In this document: positions 8,060 to 15,629 of the stretch, piece after piece
Layout: each line of letters begins with the position of its first letter
Position numbering within the stretch: position 1 is the first letter of the stretch
From: Bacteriovoracaceae bacterium
GTDB lineage: Bacteria > Bdellovibrionota > Bacteriovoracia > Bacteriovoracales > Bacteriovoracaceae
Direction of reading: 5' to 3'
Length of the DNA: 64,000 bases
NCBI GenBank assembly: GCA_019752535.1
Contig: JAIEMA010000003.1
Span: forward strand, 32,065 to 96,064
Translations under genes and position numbers: made by a program
The notes under the pieces: model-generated
The model's database searches: none
What the model saw: only the letters and a program-made list of their open reading frames with translations
What the model was told of the DNA's origin: nothing

Positions 8060-9073
8060 TTAGAGCTTAAAGAGTGTTTCCATTTGCTCCAGTGTCGGAA
8101 GTTCCTTTTTGAGCTCTTCTGGCAGCTCAGTCATAAGGCTATAGGTAGCAACCGCCATGGGGTGCTTAACGGTCTTGAGAGCGTATTCCACAATGGTGCG
8201 CTTTTTTGACTTACAGAGAATGATGCCGATCGAAGGCCTCTCATCAGGAAGCTTGATCTCTTCATCGAGTGCCGAGAGATAGAACTGCATCTTACCGGCG
8301 TACTCCGGTTTGAAATCGCCGAGCTTCAGTTCAATCGCCACTAGTGCGCGAAGGCGGCGATGAAAGAGCAGAATATCGATGAAGAAGTCGTCTCCGTCGA
8401 CGGTCAGTTTGAATTGATTACCGACAAAACTAAAAACTCCACCTATCTCACAGAGAAAGGCATTGATTTTTTTGAGCAGAGCAAGTTCCAGCTCACGTTC
8501 AGAAAAATCCTCGCGAAGAGCGAGGAAGTCGAAGACGTATTCATCTTTGAGAGCTGAACCTAGCTCTTTTAAGACGGGAGCAGGGAAGTTGTGTTGAGTC
8601 AGGCCAGATCGCTCAAAGAGTTTGAGTTCAATTTGATGTTCAAGCACACGCACGGACCAACCGAGCTCCACTGTTTTTTGGGCGTAGAAGTTGAGGTGGG
8701 TGGGTAAGTCATTGAATTTGTCCAAAAGTAACGAAATATGAGTCCAGCTCAATTTTCCCATCAGTGATGGGAAAATTAGATTTTCTTCTCCAATTCGATA
8801 GAATTTGATCATTCGGTAAAGATTCGACTTCGAAAAACCCATTGCTCCCTGAAACTCTGCCCGCAAGTCTTTAGCGAGTTTTCCGATCACGGCTGAACCC
8901 CAGTTTTGCTCTTTAATCCGCTGATCCAGACTTTTACCGATAGACCAATAGAGTTGCACCAGTTCATGGTTCACCCTTTGAAGCGAGCGCGCTTGCGCGG
9001 CCCGAGCTTCGGTTTTGATTTGTTGAAGGAGATGAAGATAGTTCGAGTCATGAGAGAGTTTGTTTTTTTTCAT
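8060..9073 (-). CDS. YhcG/DUF1016-family PD-(D/E)XK nuclease-domain protein
   Basis: A 337-residue protein. The N-terminal helical domain (V-N-H-E-L-V-Q-L-Y-W-S-I-G-K and G-F-S-K-S-N-L-Y-R-M-I-K-F-Y) is characteristic of the YhcG family. The C-terminal nuclease fold carries F-F-I-D-I-L-L-F-H and A-I-E-L-K, the D...E-x-K catalytic core of PD-(D/E)XK enzymes. Family members occur near restriction-modification and other defence genes and are thought to act on nucleic acids. The start at 9073 is chosen because the frame upstream lacks family similarity. All core residues are present. It stands alone here. Confidence 0.85.
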   Translation of the reverse strand: MKKNKLSHDSNYLHLLQQIKTEARAAQARSLQRVNHELVQLYWSIGKSLDQRIKEQNWGSAVIGKLAKDLRAEFQGAMGFSKSNLYRMIKFYRIGEENLIFPSLMGKLSWTHISLLLDKFNDLPTHLNFYAQKTVELGWSVRVLEHQIELKLFERSGLTQHNFPAPVLKELGSALKDEYVFDFLALREDFSERELELALLKKINAFLCEIGGVFSFVGNQFKLTVDGDDFFIDILLFHRRLRALVAIELKLGDFKPEYAGKMQFYLSALDEEIKLPDERPSIGIILCKSKKRTIVEYALKTVKHPMAVATYSLMTELPEELKKELPTLEQMETLFKL

Positions 9074-9220
9074 ATGCGCGGGTATGCAAAAACACGACAG
9101 AGAGTAAAATGGGCAAGCCCTCAATTTATGAGGAGTGAAATTGAGAGGAGAGGAAATTTTCCCGACAGTGTCTAGAAAATTGGAAGCCAAAACCCCGCCA
9201 TATTCTGCTAAAATCTCAAT

Positions 9221-10324
9221 ATGAAGCGAAGAAATTTTTTAAGCCTCCTCCTCTTGTATCCCGCCACAGCCTTGGCTACAGGATTCTTTGACTTCTTTAA
9301 ATTCTTTAAAAAGCCGAGTTCTTCAATGATCACTCAAATGTCTCCTATCGATTTACACTGGCCCACGCAGGAGCCGTTTCTCTTCTGCGCGCATCATCTC
9401 GACCGATACCCCGCGGGCAACGCCAGTCTCGGGCTCGATGCCCATCACTTCACGGGCCGCAACATGGGCTCAGACTTTGAAGAAAAAAATGGCTTTCGCC
9501 TGTATCACGGACGCGAGATCCCAGGCTTTCCCGTTCATCCCCACCGTGGCTTTGAAACCATCACCATCGTCCGTCGTGGCTACGCCGATCACGCCGACTC
9601 GCTTGGAGCCGCGGGCCGCTATGGTGAGGGCGATGTGCAGTGGATGACAGCGGGCTCTGGTGTGCAGCACTCGGAGATGTTTCCGCTCCTGCATCGTGAT
9701 CAAGAAAACACGCTTGAGCTCTTTCAAATTTGGCTCAATCTTCCGAAAAAAAATAAAATGGTGGCACCGGATTTTAAAATGCTCTGGGCCCATAAGATTC
9801 CCAAAATCTCCAAGGATCCAAAAGTTGAAGTGACTCTCATTAGTGGTGAGTATGAGGGAGTGAAGTATTATGAGGCCCCGAAGAATAGCTGGGCATCAGA
9901 GGCAGGGAATGCGGTTACGATCCTTCTCGTGAAATTGCAGAGCGGGGGAGTTTTTAAAATGCCCAAGTCAGCGATTCAGACCAATCGCTCGCTCTATCTC
10001 TTTCAAGGTGCGGGTGTGAGCATTGATGAAAAAAATATCACAGGCAAGCAGGCGCTCTTTTTAGATGAATCTCAGGAGCTAGAAGTGGTGGCCCTGAATG
10101 GAGACGCAGAATTTTTATTTCTCGAAGCCAAACCCATCGGTGAGCCCGTCGTGCAACACGGGCCCTTTGTCATGAACACCAAACAAGAGATCATGCAGAC
10201 CTTTCAGGATTATCAGGCTACGCATTTTGGCGGATGGAAGTGGGAGCGTGAGGATATGATTCACGGAGCGAAAATTGAAAAATTTGCGAAATACCCTGAT
10301 GGAAGGATTGAGAGGCCGGGGTAG
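9221..10324 (+). CDS. Pirin-family protein with N-terminal signal peptide
   Basis: A 367-residue bicupin pirin. Metal-binding and signature motifs are clear: H-P-H-R-G-F-E-T near residue 107 and S-G-V-Q-H-S-E near residue 144. Pirins are usually cytoplasmic (nuclear in eukaryotes), act as quercetinases or redox-sensing cofactors, and are about 230-300 residues. This one begins M-K-R-R-N-F-L-S-L-L-L-L-Y-P-A-T-A-L-A with twin Arg and a hydrophobic stretch, so it appears to be exported, possibly by Tat (R-R-N-F-L). The C-terminal cupin is longer than usual. It is monocistronic. Confidence 0.9.
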   Translation: MKRRNFLSLLLLYPATALATGFFDFFKFFKKPSSSMITQMSPIDLHWPTQEPFLFCAHHLDRYPAGNASLGLDAHHFTGRNMGSDFEEKNGFRLYHGREIPGFPVHPHRGFETITIVRRGYADHADSLGAAGRYGEGDVQWMTAGSGVQHSEMFPLLHRDQENTLELFQIWLNLPKKNKMVAPDFKMLWAHKIPKISKDPKVEVTLISGEYEGVKYYEAPKNSWASEAGNAVTILLVKLQSGGVFKMPKSAIQTNRSLYLFQGAGVSIDEKNITGKQALFLDESQELEVVALNGDAEFLFLEAKPIGEPVVQHGPFVMNTKQEIMQTFQDYQATHFGGWKWEREDMIHGAKIEKFAKYPDGRIERPG

Positions 10325-10637
10325 ATAAAAGTGGGTTGGAAACTGATTAAATTTTAGAATGCAGACCGTAAAAATAGAGTAGGCATAATCTCTATGCATT
10401 TACTGGCGAGGGTCGGGGCCATCGGTGGATTTCATGGATGAGACGTATATGAACGATCACTTGAGTTTAAAACGAAGGCCAGAAGACTCAAGCGGAAGGC
10501 TGCAGACGGCGAGATGAGAACGTCACCATAAATAACTCGGCCATACTTCAATGGTGTTAACTCGAAACAGAGACGTAACGCTGGCAAGTTGTTGTTTAAT
10601 TTCCTATCTGCCCTGGCTATTTGTAGCGAGATAGACT
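10325..10637. other. Unassigned stretch, no intact gene
   Basis: About 310 bases without a complete gene. Base composition is richer in GC than the flanking small genes. One plus-strand frame from 10394 looks protein-like and very basic (K-T-K-A-R-R-L-K-R-K) but is broken by TGA at 10439 and TAA at 10529. The opposite strand also has a short protein-like frame. It could be a decayed gene or a structured RNA. I cannot name it. Confidence 0.35.
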
Positions 10638-10766
10638 TTAGCGCTCATAACCCGAAGGTCGTATTAGTAAAGGATATTTTTCCGTTGCAAAGACATTTTG
10701 AGGATACATAATAATACAGACGAATGCTGATACTAAAGTGTGTAGAAAGATCTTTTTGTATTTCAT
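10638..10766 (-). CDS. Possible small secreted peptide
   Basis: A 42-residue frame starting M-K-Y-K-K-I-F with a hydrophobic stretch and a possible signal-peptidase site (V-F-A-T), leaving a short mature peptide. The nearest Shine-Dalgarno-like AAGG is about 15 bases upstream, too far to be convincing, and the frame overlaps the tRNA-like fragment at its 3' end. It lies downstream of the YHYH-type gene on the same strand. Low confidence. Confidence 0.25.
   Translation of the reverse strand: MKYKKIFLHTLVSAFVCIIMYPQNVFATEKYPLLIRPSGYER
10641..10663 (+). other. tRNA-Met-like anticodon-arm fragment
   Basis: The stretch reads GCTCATAACCCGAAGGTCGTA from 10643. CTCATAA is the anticodon loop (CAU) of elongator tRNA-Met; it is followed by a 3' stem strand and variable-loop sequence typical of that tRNA. 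The 5' side does not pair and no T-arm follows, so it is not a tRNA gene. It could be an attachment-site core or chance similarity. Confidence 0.3.
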
Positions 10767-10791
10767 GTAATTCAAGAAATTACCTTTTTCA

Positions 10792-11019
10792 CTACTTATT
10801 AGCAGCTGCCTTTGCACTACTCTTAATATGTTTTTTGTTTCCATTTACACTAGCAGGTACTCTCGTTTTCACCTTCGACTGCTTCGTTACATCATCACTT
10901 TTATGACAATGATAACCACCGTTTTTTCTATCATGGTGACATCCATTTGAATCTGTCCCACCTGAATGTGCAATGGCCGAGAGAGAAATTAACAAAGTTA
11001 GGGGCGTGAGAAGTTTCAT
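10792..11019 (-). CDS. Small secreted YHYH-type His/Cys-motif protein
   Basis: A 75-residue exported protein. The signal peptide is L-L-T-P-L-T-L-L-I-S-L-S-A-I-A-H-S-G. It is followed by a G-C-H-H-D-R-K-N-G-G-Y-H-C-H motif typical of small YHYH-type proteins thought to bind metal, then a Lys-rich tail. A good AAGGA ribosome-binding site precedes the ATG. Such proteins are often found near nucleases and mobile DNA. It is immediately downstream of the HsdR_N-like gene on the same strand (12-base gap), so the two may be cotranscribed. Confidence 0.75.
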   Translation of the reverse strand: MKLLTPLTLLISLSAIAHSGGTDSNGCHHDRKNGGYHCHKSDDVTKQSKVKTRVPASVNGNKKHIKSSAKAAANK

Positions 11020-11031
11020 TTTATCCTTGAG

Positions 11032-11940
11032 TTAAGCAACGTTTTTAGTTTCTTCTGTTTGCTGTGGTTGCACTTTCTGCTCTGTGCTTGTCGCTTCAGC
11101 AGTAGCGGGCTCTTGTTGAGATTTTGCTGTCTTTTTTGTTTTGCTCAGCTGTTTAATTTGGCTTTTAATATATTTTTTGAACTCTGCATCTTTCTCAGGG
11201 TTGAATGCTTCTTTCATTGTGTCATCTAGTCCATAAGATAGAAGGTTGTAGACCTTGTCATAGAGTAACTCTGTGCTTGCTTTGTATTCATGCTCTCCGC
11301 GAATTTCTTTTGTTATAAACTTCATAACACTTGAAGACAGAATCGCCTTTGCAAGAGAGTCTGGGGAGAAAGCGGTCGCCTCTTTTGCATAATCGGCCCA
11401 CTCTTCATTACTATGGGCTGACTCATGAAAGCTCGTGAATTCATAGCAAAGCTCTTCGACCATTTTTTTAGAGTTTTCTATCAGAGCTCCATCAGGCTTA
11501 AAGCTTACTTTTTGAATTTCAATAGGATTTTGTTTATTCGAAAAGTCATAGAGCTTCCAGTCATACCCATTACAAAGAAATCCATATGAGACCTCCTCAT
11601 AAGCTGACAAATACTCTTTGAGTTGAATCTTTCCGTTTCTAAAGTCAGACTTATCAAAGTCAAAACCAAGTTTTTTGACTTCAATTACAAAAATAGGCTT
11701 TTCACCTTTAAAGATGACTAAATCAGGACGAAGCTTGCCTTTCTTATCTTGAGACTTAATGCTGTAACCATTACTCACTGAATATCCAAGACAGTTCTTA
11801 AGAAACGTCTCAGCCCACTTCTCAACAGCTGACTCTTTACAGTTATTGTCAGATTCGAATGCTTTTAGCTCAATTAAGTGCTCAGTCATTTGGTCAGTCA
11901 TTTGACGTGCTAATCGATCTTGCTTTGTTTCTTTTGACAT
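11032..11940 (-). CDS. HsdR_N-like PD-(D/E)XK protein (type I restriction R-subunit N-terminal-like)
   Basis: A 302-residue protein. Residues about 40-150 resemble the N-terminal endonuclease domain of type I restriction R subunits: R71-P-D73-L-V-I-F, then F-V-I-E87-V-K89-K, forming the D...E-x-K core. There is no helicase domain, unlike a full HsdR of about 1000 residues. The C-terminal 50 residues are low-complexity (K-T-K-K-T-A-K-S-Q-Q-E-P and repeated T-E/Q). Stand-alone proteins of this type are common in accessory regions and often near phage-related genes. The SD AGGAGA before the ATG is strong. No partner methylase or specificity gene is adjacent. Confidence 0.75.
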   Translation of the reverse strand: MSKETKQDRLARQMTDQMTEHLIELKAFESDNNCKESAVEKWAETFLKNCLGYSVSNGYSIKSQDKKGKLRPDLVIFKGEKPIFVIEVKKLGFDFDKSDFRNGKIQLKEYLSAYEEVSYGFLCNGYDWKLYDFSNKQNPIEIQKVSFKPDGALIENSKKMVEELCYEFTSFHESAHSNEEWADYAKEATAFSPDSLAKAILSSSVMKFITKEIRGEHEYKASTELLYDKVYNLLSYGLDDTMKEAFNPEKDAEFKKYIKSQIKQLSKTKKTAKSQQEPATAEATSTEQKVQPQQTEETKNVA

Positions 11941-12089
11941 TAGAATCTCCTAGTTAAGATTCATGCCTTTCGGAATATGAAAAAAATGGATAAGCTTATT
12001 TAATCTGTATTTTTTCTTAAGACCAAAGCTGATTAAGACGCTTGGGAATATAAAAAAGTACAAACTAATAAAGTTTAGGGTGGTAGTAA

Positions 12090-12497
12090 ATGAAAATAAT
12101 TATTCTCCTTTCATGTCTCATCATGTTGCAATCGTGTGCAATTATTAAATGGGCAAACACTTCAGCTAAAACAACATCTTCAGAATTAACTGAAAGCAGA
12201 TCGAACAAAGAGTTGTGGATTGGAAAAGTCGCAGATGATTTAGTTTTGCATCCGATCTTTGCAACCAAAGAAATGAACTCAAGGAAAGCTTCAAATGGCA
12301 TTGAAGTCATTACATTTAAAAATTCTGCTGGCATCAATGGCAAGAATCAGATGGGTACATTTGGATCGAGCTATTCAAATTCAATGGAAGTAGCATGCAA
12401 TCATGTGTTCTATTTGAAAGAGAAAATTATTTATGATTATCAAAGGGTAGGGGACTGTACTGTCGAAGAAGATCCTAATTACGCACCAAGAAATTAA
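12090..12497 (+). CDS. Putative lipoprotein, hypothetical
   Basis: A 135-residue protein with a lipoprotein signal: M-K-I-I-I-L-L-S-C-L-I-M, then L-Q-S-C as the lipobox, with Cys16 as the lipidated residue. The mature part is Ser/Thr- and Asn-rich with no recognised domain. It is divergent from the HsdR_N-like gene and convergent with the HNH gene. Likely anchored in the inner or outer membrane; function unknown. Confidence 0.65.
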   Translation: MKIIILLSCLIMLQSCAIIKWANTSAKTTSSELTESRSNKELWIGKVADDLVLHPIFATKEMNSRKASNGIEVITFKNSAGINGKNQMGTFGSSYSNSMEVACNHVFYLKEKIIYDYQRVGDCTVEEDPNYAPRN

Positions 12498-12520
12498 TCA
12501 AAATTTATATTATGAATTAG

Positions 12521-12829
12521 TTAGGGGGAGTATTTCCTTAAATGATCTTTTACAATTTGAGCTACTGTATTCGCGTTTATATTTTTCGAAGCGCAATACT
12601 TTGAACCCAGCCAAACCGCTAAGGGCTTATTCCCTTTACTCGCATTGCAGCTCACGCAACATAAGGCGATATTATCTGCAGAAGTGATTCTAATATCGTT
12701 AATGATATGCTCCCAAGAGGCTTTTCTTTTTCTCTCTGAAATTGAAAACGGAGTATGACAATAGACGCATTCCTTATCTCGCTCTCTTACCAGAATCTCT
12801 ATCACAATAGGAATTCCCCATTTATTCAT
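12521..12829 (-). CDS. HNH endonuclease (small)
   Basis: A 102-residue HNH nuclease. It has a zinc-ribbon pair C21-V-Y-C24 and C58-x-x-C61, the first His of the motif in W-E-H41-I, Asn53 in A-D-N-I, and the C-x-x-C-N-A-S-K-G ending typical of HNH_5-type proteins. The start codon overlaps the stop of the methyltransferase-HNH gene by 4 bases, so the two are a tightly coupled operon. It probably cuts or nicks DNA; the target is unknown. It is complete and the catalytic residues are intact. Confidence 0.85.
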   Translation of the reverse strand: MNKWGIPIVIEILVRERDKECVYCHTPFSISERKRKASWEHIINDIRITSADNIALCCVSCNASKGNKPLAVWLGSKYCASKNINANTVAQIVKDHLRKYSP

Positions 12830-14472
12830 TTATCACCCAATTCCCAAACCCCAACCACCTTCTGATAGCTCAGCCTCGTCACTGTCTCTAAAAACGACAA
12901 AAAGAGTTCATTCTCCCAATTACTTCCATTGATTCGATGACTCTTTTGCAGCTGATACTTAAAGCGCTCTGGATAGGCTTTTGAATAAATATCCCAGTAA
13001 TGAATAAGACAATCTTTGCGCTTAGTCACGAGCTCTGGGTGGGGGATAGAGTCTGATTTGGCAGAATTAATTTTTGCACTGGCCGGAAGAAGATTCCAAA
13101 GATCATTGTTCTTCCAAAATGAATAGGGGATGGCGTGATCAATATGAAAATCATTCGTTTGATTTCCACTCCACACACATTCAATCGTCTGCCCCTGAAA
13201 GAGCTTCCTGATGTCTTGAGTCGTGCGATCATCAAAGGTCGGAGTGGTGAGAAGTTTATAAATATCCGCAAAACTCGCCTCCGCATTATATTTCTCAGTA
13301 AACTCCGCCCAGCGCATAACCACTGAATCTTCAATCCATGATCCAAAGAGAATAAGGTCATGCCAGATCTCAGTTGGAACTTGCATCATCCCCATCTCGA
13401 AATCAAATTTAAATCCAGGACTCTCTTTGGCTTTCTTTCCCGTGAGATAATTAAAGACACCGTACTCAGAGTCTCCAATATATTTCAAAGGGCCCTGAAT
13501 AATGGTGTCAGAAATTTTCTTTAAAACGGGGTCAATAGTATCTCTATTAATTGATTCATCATATTCATTCACCAATCTTCCAAGCTCAGCTTGTGTGTAG
13601 CCAAGATTCATCAAGTCTTTTTGAAAGGCGAGAAATTCATGAGTTTTACTTTGTCTTAAACCAGTAAGCGGCATGTAAAACTTTAACCAATAAAAAGCTA
13701 CACGCTTTAATGGCAGCCACACATGATCTGATCCAAGGTCGCTGAAAGCTGCAGCTGGCTCATAGCGAGACATCTGACAAAGGGCGCGCAACAATGCGAG
13801 CTTATAGCTCGTGTCTTTTTTATCTTTAGTGATGATCTCTTGAAGGGATTCAATTCCAGTGCGCTTAGTGAGATCACGCTTTTCAAAAACAAAATTATCC
13901 CAACTCACATTCGCTCTCATGTTATCAACCTGCTCTTCATGAAAGAGAGTCTTAGCTCCTAATCCTTCAAAGAGTAGTGTGAGCTTTGGGGCCATGATTT
14001 GCGTATGCAAGCGCCCCCAATCATCGCGCTCAGGCGCATTCATGGATCTCTTCTTAGTCGAGACAATGAGTCTTCCGCCTGGCTTGGTGAGGCGCAGAAG
14101 ATTGATCACGGCCTCAATCAATTCACTGGCCGGCAGATGCATCAGCACCGCACTCACGAGGACGTTATCGAAAGTATTGTCTTTCATCCCTTGAAGCTTG
14201 GGCAGCTGATCCAGATGAGCAGGAATCGAGGGAGTGCTCTCTTTGATGTGAGCGATGAATTCAGGGACCGCATCAAGGCCTTCGATCTTAAAGCCTGAGC
14301 CCTGAAGGAATGCGAGATCACGGCCAGAGCCGCAGCCGACATCCAGAGTGCTCGCCTGGCGATGAAAGAAGGTCGCAATCAGCTCATAGAGCCTGCGCGG
14401 CTTCATCGTCGTGTAGGACTTGATAAGCCGATCGGAATTGTCAGAGTAGGCTTTGAGTGTGATGGGGTCCAT
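12826..14472 (-). CDS. Fusion of class I SAM methyltransferase and HNH-type nuclease domain
   Basis: A 548-residue protein in three parts. Residues 1-200 form a Rossmann-type SAM methyltransferase with D44-V-G-C-G-S-G-R-D and a post-motif P-G-G-R-L-I-V-S-T-K; it resembles the Methyltransf_11/25 type and shows no N-P-P-Y or S-P-P-Y DNA-amino-methylase motif. Residues about 210-400 are an all-helical segment (L-A-L-L-R-A-L and P-L-K-R-V-A-F-Y-W-L) like those preceding HNH domains in other nucleases. Residues about 432-474 hold an HNH-like core, F-H-I-D-H446 with N460 and N469, but without the usual Cys pairs. The next gene on the same strand is a second HNH nuclease overlapping by 4 bases. A modification/defence role is inference. 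Confidence 0.75.
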   Translation of the reverse strand: MDPITLKAYSDNSDRLIKSYTTMKPRRLYELIATFFHRQASTLDVGCGSGRDLAFLQGSGFKIEGLDAVPEFIAHIKESTPSIPAHLDQLPKLQGMKDNTFDNVLVSAVLMHLPASELIEAVINLLRLTKPGGRLIVSTKKRSMNAPERDDWGRLHTQIMAPKLTLLFEGLGAKTLFHEEQVDNMRANVSWDNFVFEKRDLTKRTGIESLQEIITKDKKDTSYKLALLRALCQMSRYEPAAAFSDLGSDHVWLPLKRVAFYWLKFYMPLTGLRQSKTHEFLAFQKDLMNLGYTQAELGRLVNEYDESINRDTIDPVLKKISDTIIQGPLKYIGDSEYGVFNYLTGKKAKESPGFKFDFEMGMMQVPTEIWHDLILFGSWIEDSVVMRWAEFTEKYNAEASFADIYKLLTTPTFDDRTTQDIRKLFQGQTIECVWSGNQTNDFHIDHAIPYSFWKNNDLWNLLPASAKINSAKSDSIPHPELVTKRKDCLIHYWDIYSKAYPERFKYQLQKSHRINGSNWENELFLSFLETVTRLSYQKVVGVWELGDK

Positions 14473-14598
14473 GGGGGTAGTGTAGATTCAAAAATGGGTT
14501 TTAGCTTGGAGATTTTTTCTCGCGTGATTTTTTTAGCTGCCTGATAGCGGGAGTTTATGTGTCTTGAAGTGTAGTGACTGACTTGCATAGGGAGATTC

Positions 14599-15093
14599 AT
14601 GCAGCCAAAAATTTTCACTATTCGAGATCAAAAAGTCATGTTGGATTATCAACTGGGGGAGCTTTATGGAGTCCCCACAAAGCGACTCAATGAGGCGGTT
14701 AAACGCAATATTGAGCGATTTCCTGAGCACTACATGTTCCAACTAACTTCTGATGAGTTAGAGCATATGTGGTCGCAATTTGCGACCACATATGCTCTAA
14801 ATAACCGAAAGTATGTGAGAGCCGGTGCACGGCCATATGTCTTTACTGAGCACGGCGTTTTGATGCTCGCCTCTGTTTTGAAATCTGAAAGAGCCACTCA
14901 AATCAGCATTGCCATCGTTGATATTTTCGTCAAACTCCGCGACCACTACAACGATCCTTTGCTGCAAAGAGTTCACCGATTGGAGCAAGAGTCGGCATAT
15001 GTCATGAAGCTCTTCGATGATGTCTTTAAGCGTCTTCATCAGATTCAGGAGAGTGGGCTGCCGAAGAGACAGAAGAAGATTGGGTTGAAATGA
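14599..15093 (+). CDS. ORF6N-domain protein
   Basis: A 164-residue ORF6N-domain (KilA-N-like) DNA-binding protein of phage type. It has the L-D-Y-Q-L-G-E-L-Y-G-V segment, K-R-L-N-E-A-V-K-R-N, F-P-E-H-Y-M-F-Q-L, a W-S-Q-F-A-T motif, and Y-V-F-T-E-H-G-V-L-M-L-A-S. A coiled C-terminal tail ends in S-G-L-P-K-R-Q-K-K-I-G-L-K. GGGAGA precedes the ATG. The stretch encoding H-M-W-S-Q-F-A-T-T-Y-A-L lies in a perfect 43-bp palindrome (14758-14800). Fragments of related genes lie at 15509-15570, 16557-16592 and 17772-17965. ORF6N proteins are often phage-derived regulators; its own target is unknown. Confidence 0.85.
   Translation: MQPKIFTIRDQKVMLDYQLGELYGVPTKRLNEAVKRNIERFPEHYMFQLTSDELEHMWSQFATTYALNNRKYVRAGARPYVFTEHGVLMLASVLKSERATQISIAIVDIFVKLRDHYNDPLLQRVHRLEQESAYVMKLFDDVFKRLHQIQESGLPKRQKKIGLK
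14758..14800. repeat. Perfect 43-bp palindrome inside the ORF6N gene
   Basis: Two perfect 21-base arms (14758-14778 and 14780-14800) surround a single central T. The inner part is TGTGGTCGCAA-T-TTGCGACCACA. It is wholly in the reading frame of the ORF6N gene. Two other copies with the same 21-1-21 layout are at 15509-15551 and 17896-17938. It should form a very stable hairpin in RNA or cruciform in DNA. Confidence 0.95.
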
Positions 15094-15108
15094 CAACTGA
15101 TGTCCAAT

Positions 15109-15143
15109 TTGAACATGTCTGCCAAATATGGCATACTCATAAA
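15109..15143 (+). promoter_or_regulatory. Promoter with operator in the spacer, leaderless start
   Basis: TTGAAC (15109-15114) and CATACT (15132-15137) are separated by 17 bases. The spacer and the start of the -10 box contain an inverted repeat TGCCA-AATA-TGGCA (15120-15133). The ATG at 15144 begins six bases after the -10 box, where transcription would start, and no ribosome-binding site is present. Confidence 0.45.
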
Positions 15144-15494
15144 ATGAAAAACAAAAGTAAAAAGAGCGATGTGATGAACATCCATGTCAGTAAGCTTAAA
15201 CTCCCTAGGGTGAAGAAGCTTAACCGGGTAGGTCTGAGTTCTCACAAATCAAGTTTGAATCTAAGTAATCCCAAGAAAGTGCGCAGCCATCTGATTGAGT
15301 TCTTCACTGACGGTGACCATGAGGCCTTCATGGATTTGCTTGAGCTCTACATCGATCATATCGGTAAGCGGCGTATGGCGCAGCTCACTGAGATTCCCGA
15401 GCGATCCATTTATAATTTTAAAGATAAAAAGCATAAGACGGCGGCGGAGAATATTTTCAGGATCATGAAAGTGATCGGTGAGATGGCGGCGTAA
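15144..15494 (+). CDS. HigA-like addiction-module antidote protein (HTH)
   Basis: A 116-residue protein. The C-terminal 65 residues match the HTH family of putative addiction-module antidotes: F-F-T-D-G-D-H-E-A-F-M-D-L-L, then M-A-Q-L-T-E-I-P-E-R-S-I-Y-N-F-K as the HTH and a closing F-R-I-M-K-V-I-G. The N-terminal 50 residues are basic. These antitoxins normally follow a RelE/HigB-type toxin gene; the gene upstream here is ORF6N and no toxin frame is visible, so it is solitary or its toxin is lost. The start at 15144 is supported by the promoter geometry, with a leaderless mRNA predicted. Confidence 0.7.
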   Translation: MKNKSKKSDVMNIHVSKLKLPRVKKLNRVGLSSHKSSLNLSNPKKVRSHLIEFFTDGDHEAFMDLLELYIDHIGKRRMAQLTEIPERSIYNFKDKKHKTAAENIFRIMKVIGEMAA

Positions 15495-15508
15495 GAAGTT
15501 CTAGAGAC

Positions 15509-15551
15509 TTAGCGGATTTGCGGTCACAATTTGTGACCGCAAATCCGCTAA
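15509..15551. repeat. Perfect 43-bp palindrome, intergenic copy in an ORF6N remnant
   Basis: Arms 15509-15529 and 15531-15551 are perfectly complementary around a single T. The inner CGGTCACAA-T-TTGTGACCG corresponds to the W-S-Q-F-A-T-coding palindrome of the ORF6N gene. The right flank (to about 15570, CTAAATA...GAAAATATTTGAG) also resembles the sequence following the palindrome in the intact gene (CTAAATAACCGAAAGTATGTGAG). No reading frame survives. It is probably a piece of a second ORF6N gene. Confidence 0.85.
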
Positions 15552-15594
15552 ATATAAGAAAATATTTGAGGCTCACGATGACCTTCTTTTTAGG

Positions 15595-15623
15595 TTGTAT
15601 GACCTATTAATTAGGTCTATAAT
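15595..15623 (+). promoter_or_regulatory. Promoter whose 17-bp spacer is a palindromic operator
   Basis: TTGTAT (15595-15600) and TATAAT (15618-15623) are exactly 17 bases apart. The spacer itself is the inverted repeat GACCTA-TTAAT-TAGGTC. The ATG at 15630 starts six bases after the -10 box, so the mRNA is predicted to be leaderless. A repressor bound here would block RNA polymerase, fitting autoregulation by the winged-helix product. Confidence 0.75.
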
Positions 15624-15629
15624 CCTCTT

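Noticed and set aside
10641..10663. A tRNA-Met gene
   Set aside because: Only the anticodon loop and 3' arm match; the acceptor, D and T arms are missing.
10724..10906. Plus-strand frame with hydrophobic segments opposite the YHYH-type gene
   Set aside because: It is the complement of a signal peptide-bearing minus-strand gene with a good ribosome-binding site, so the minus strand is preferred.
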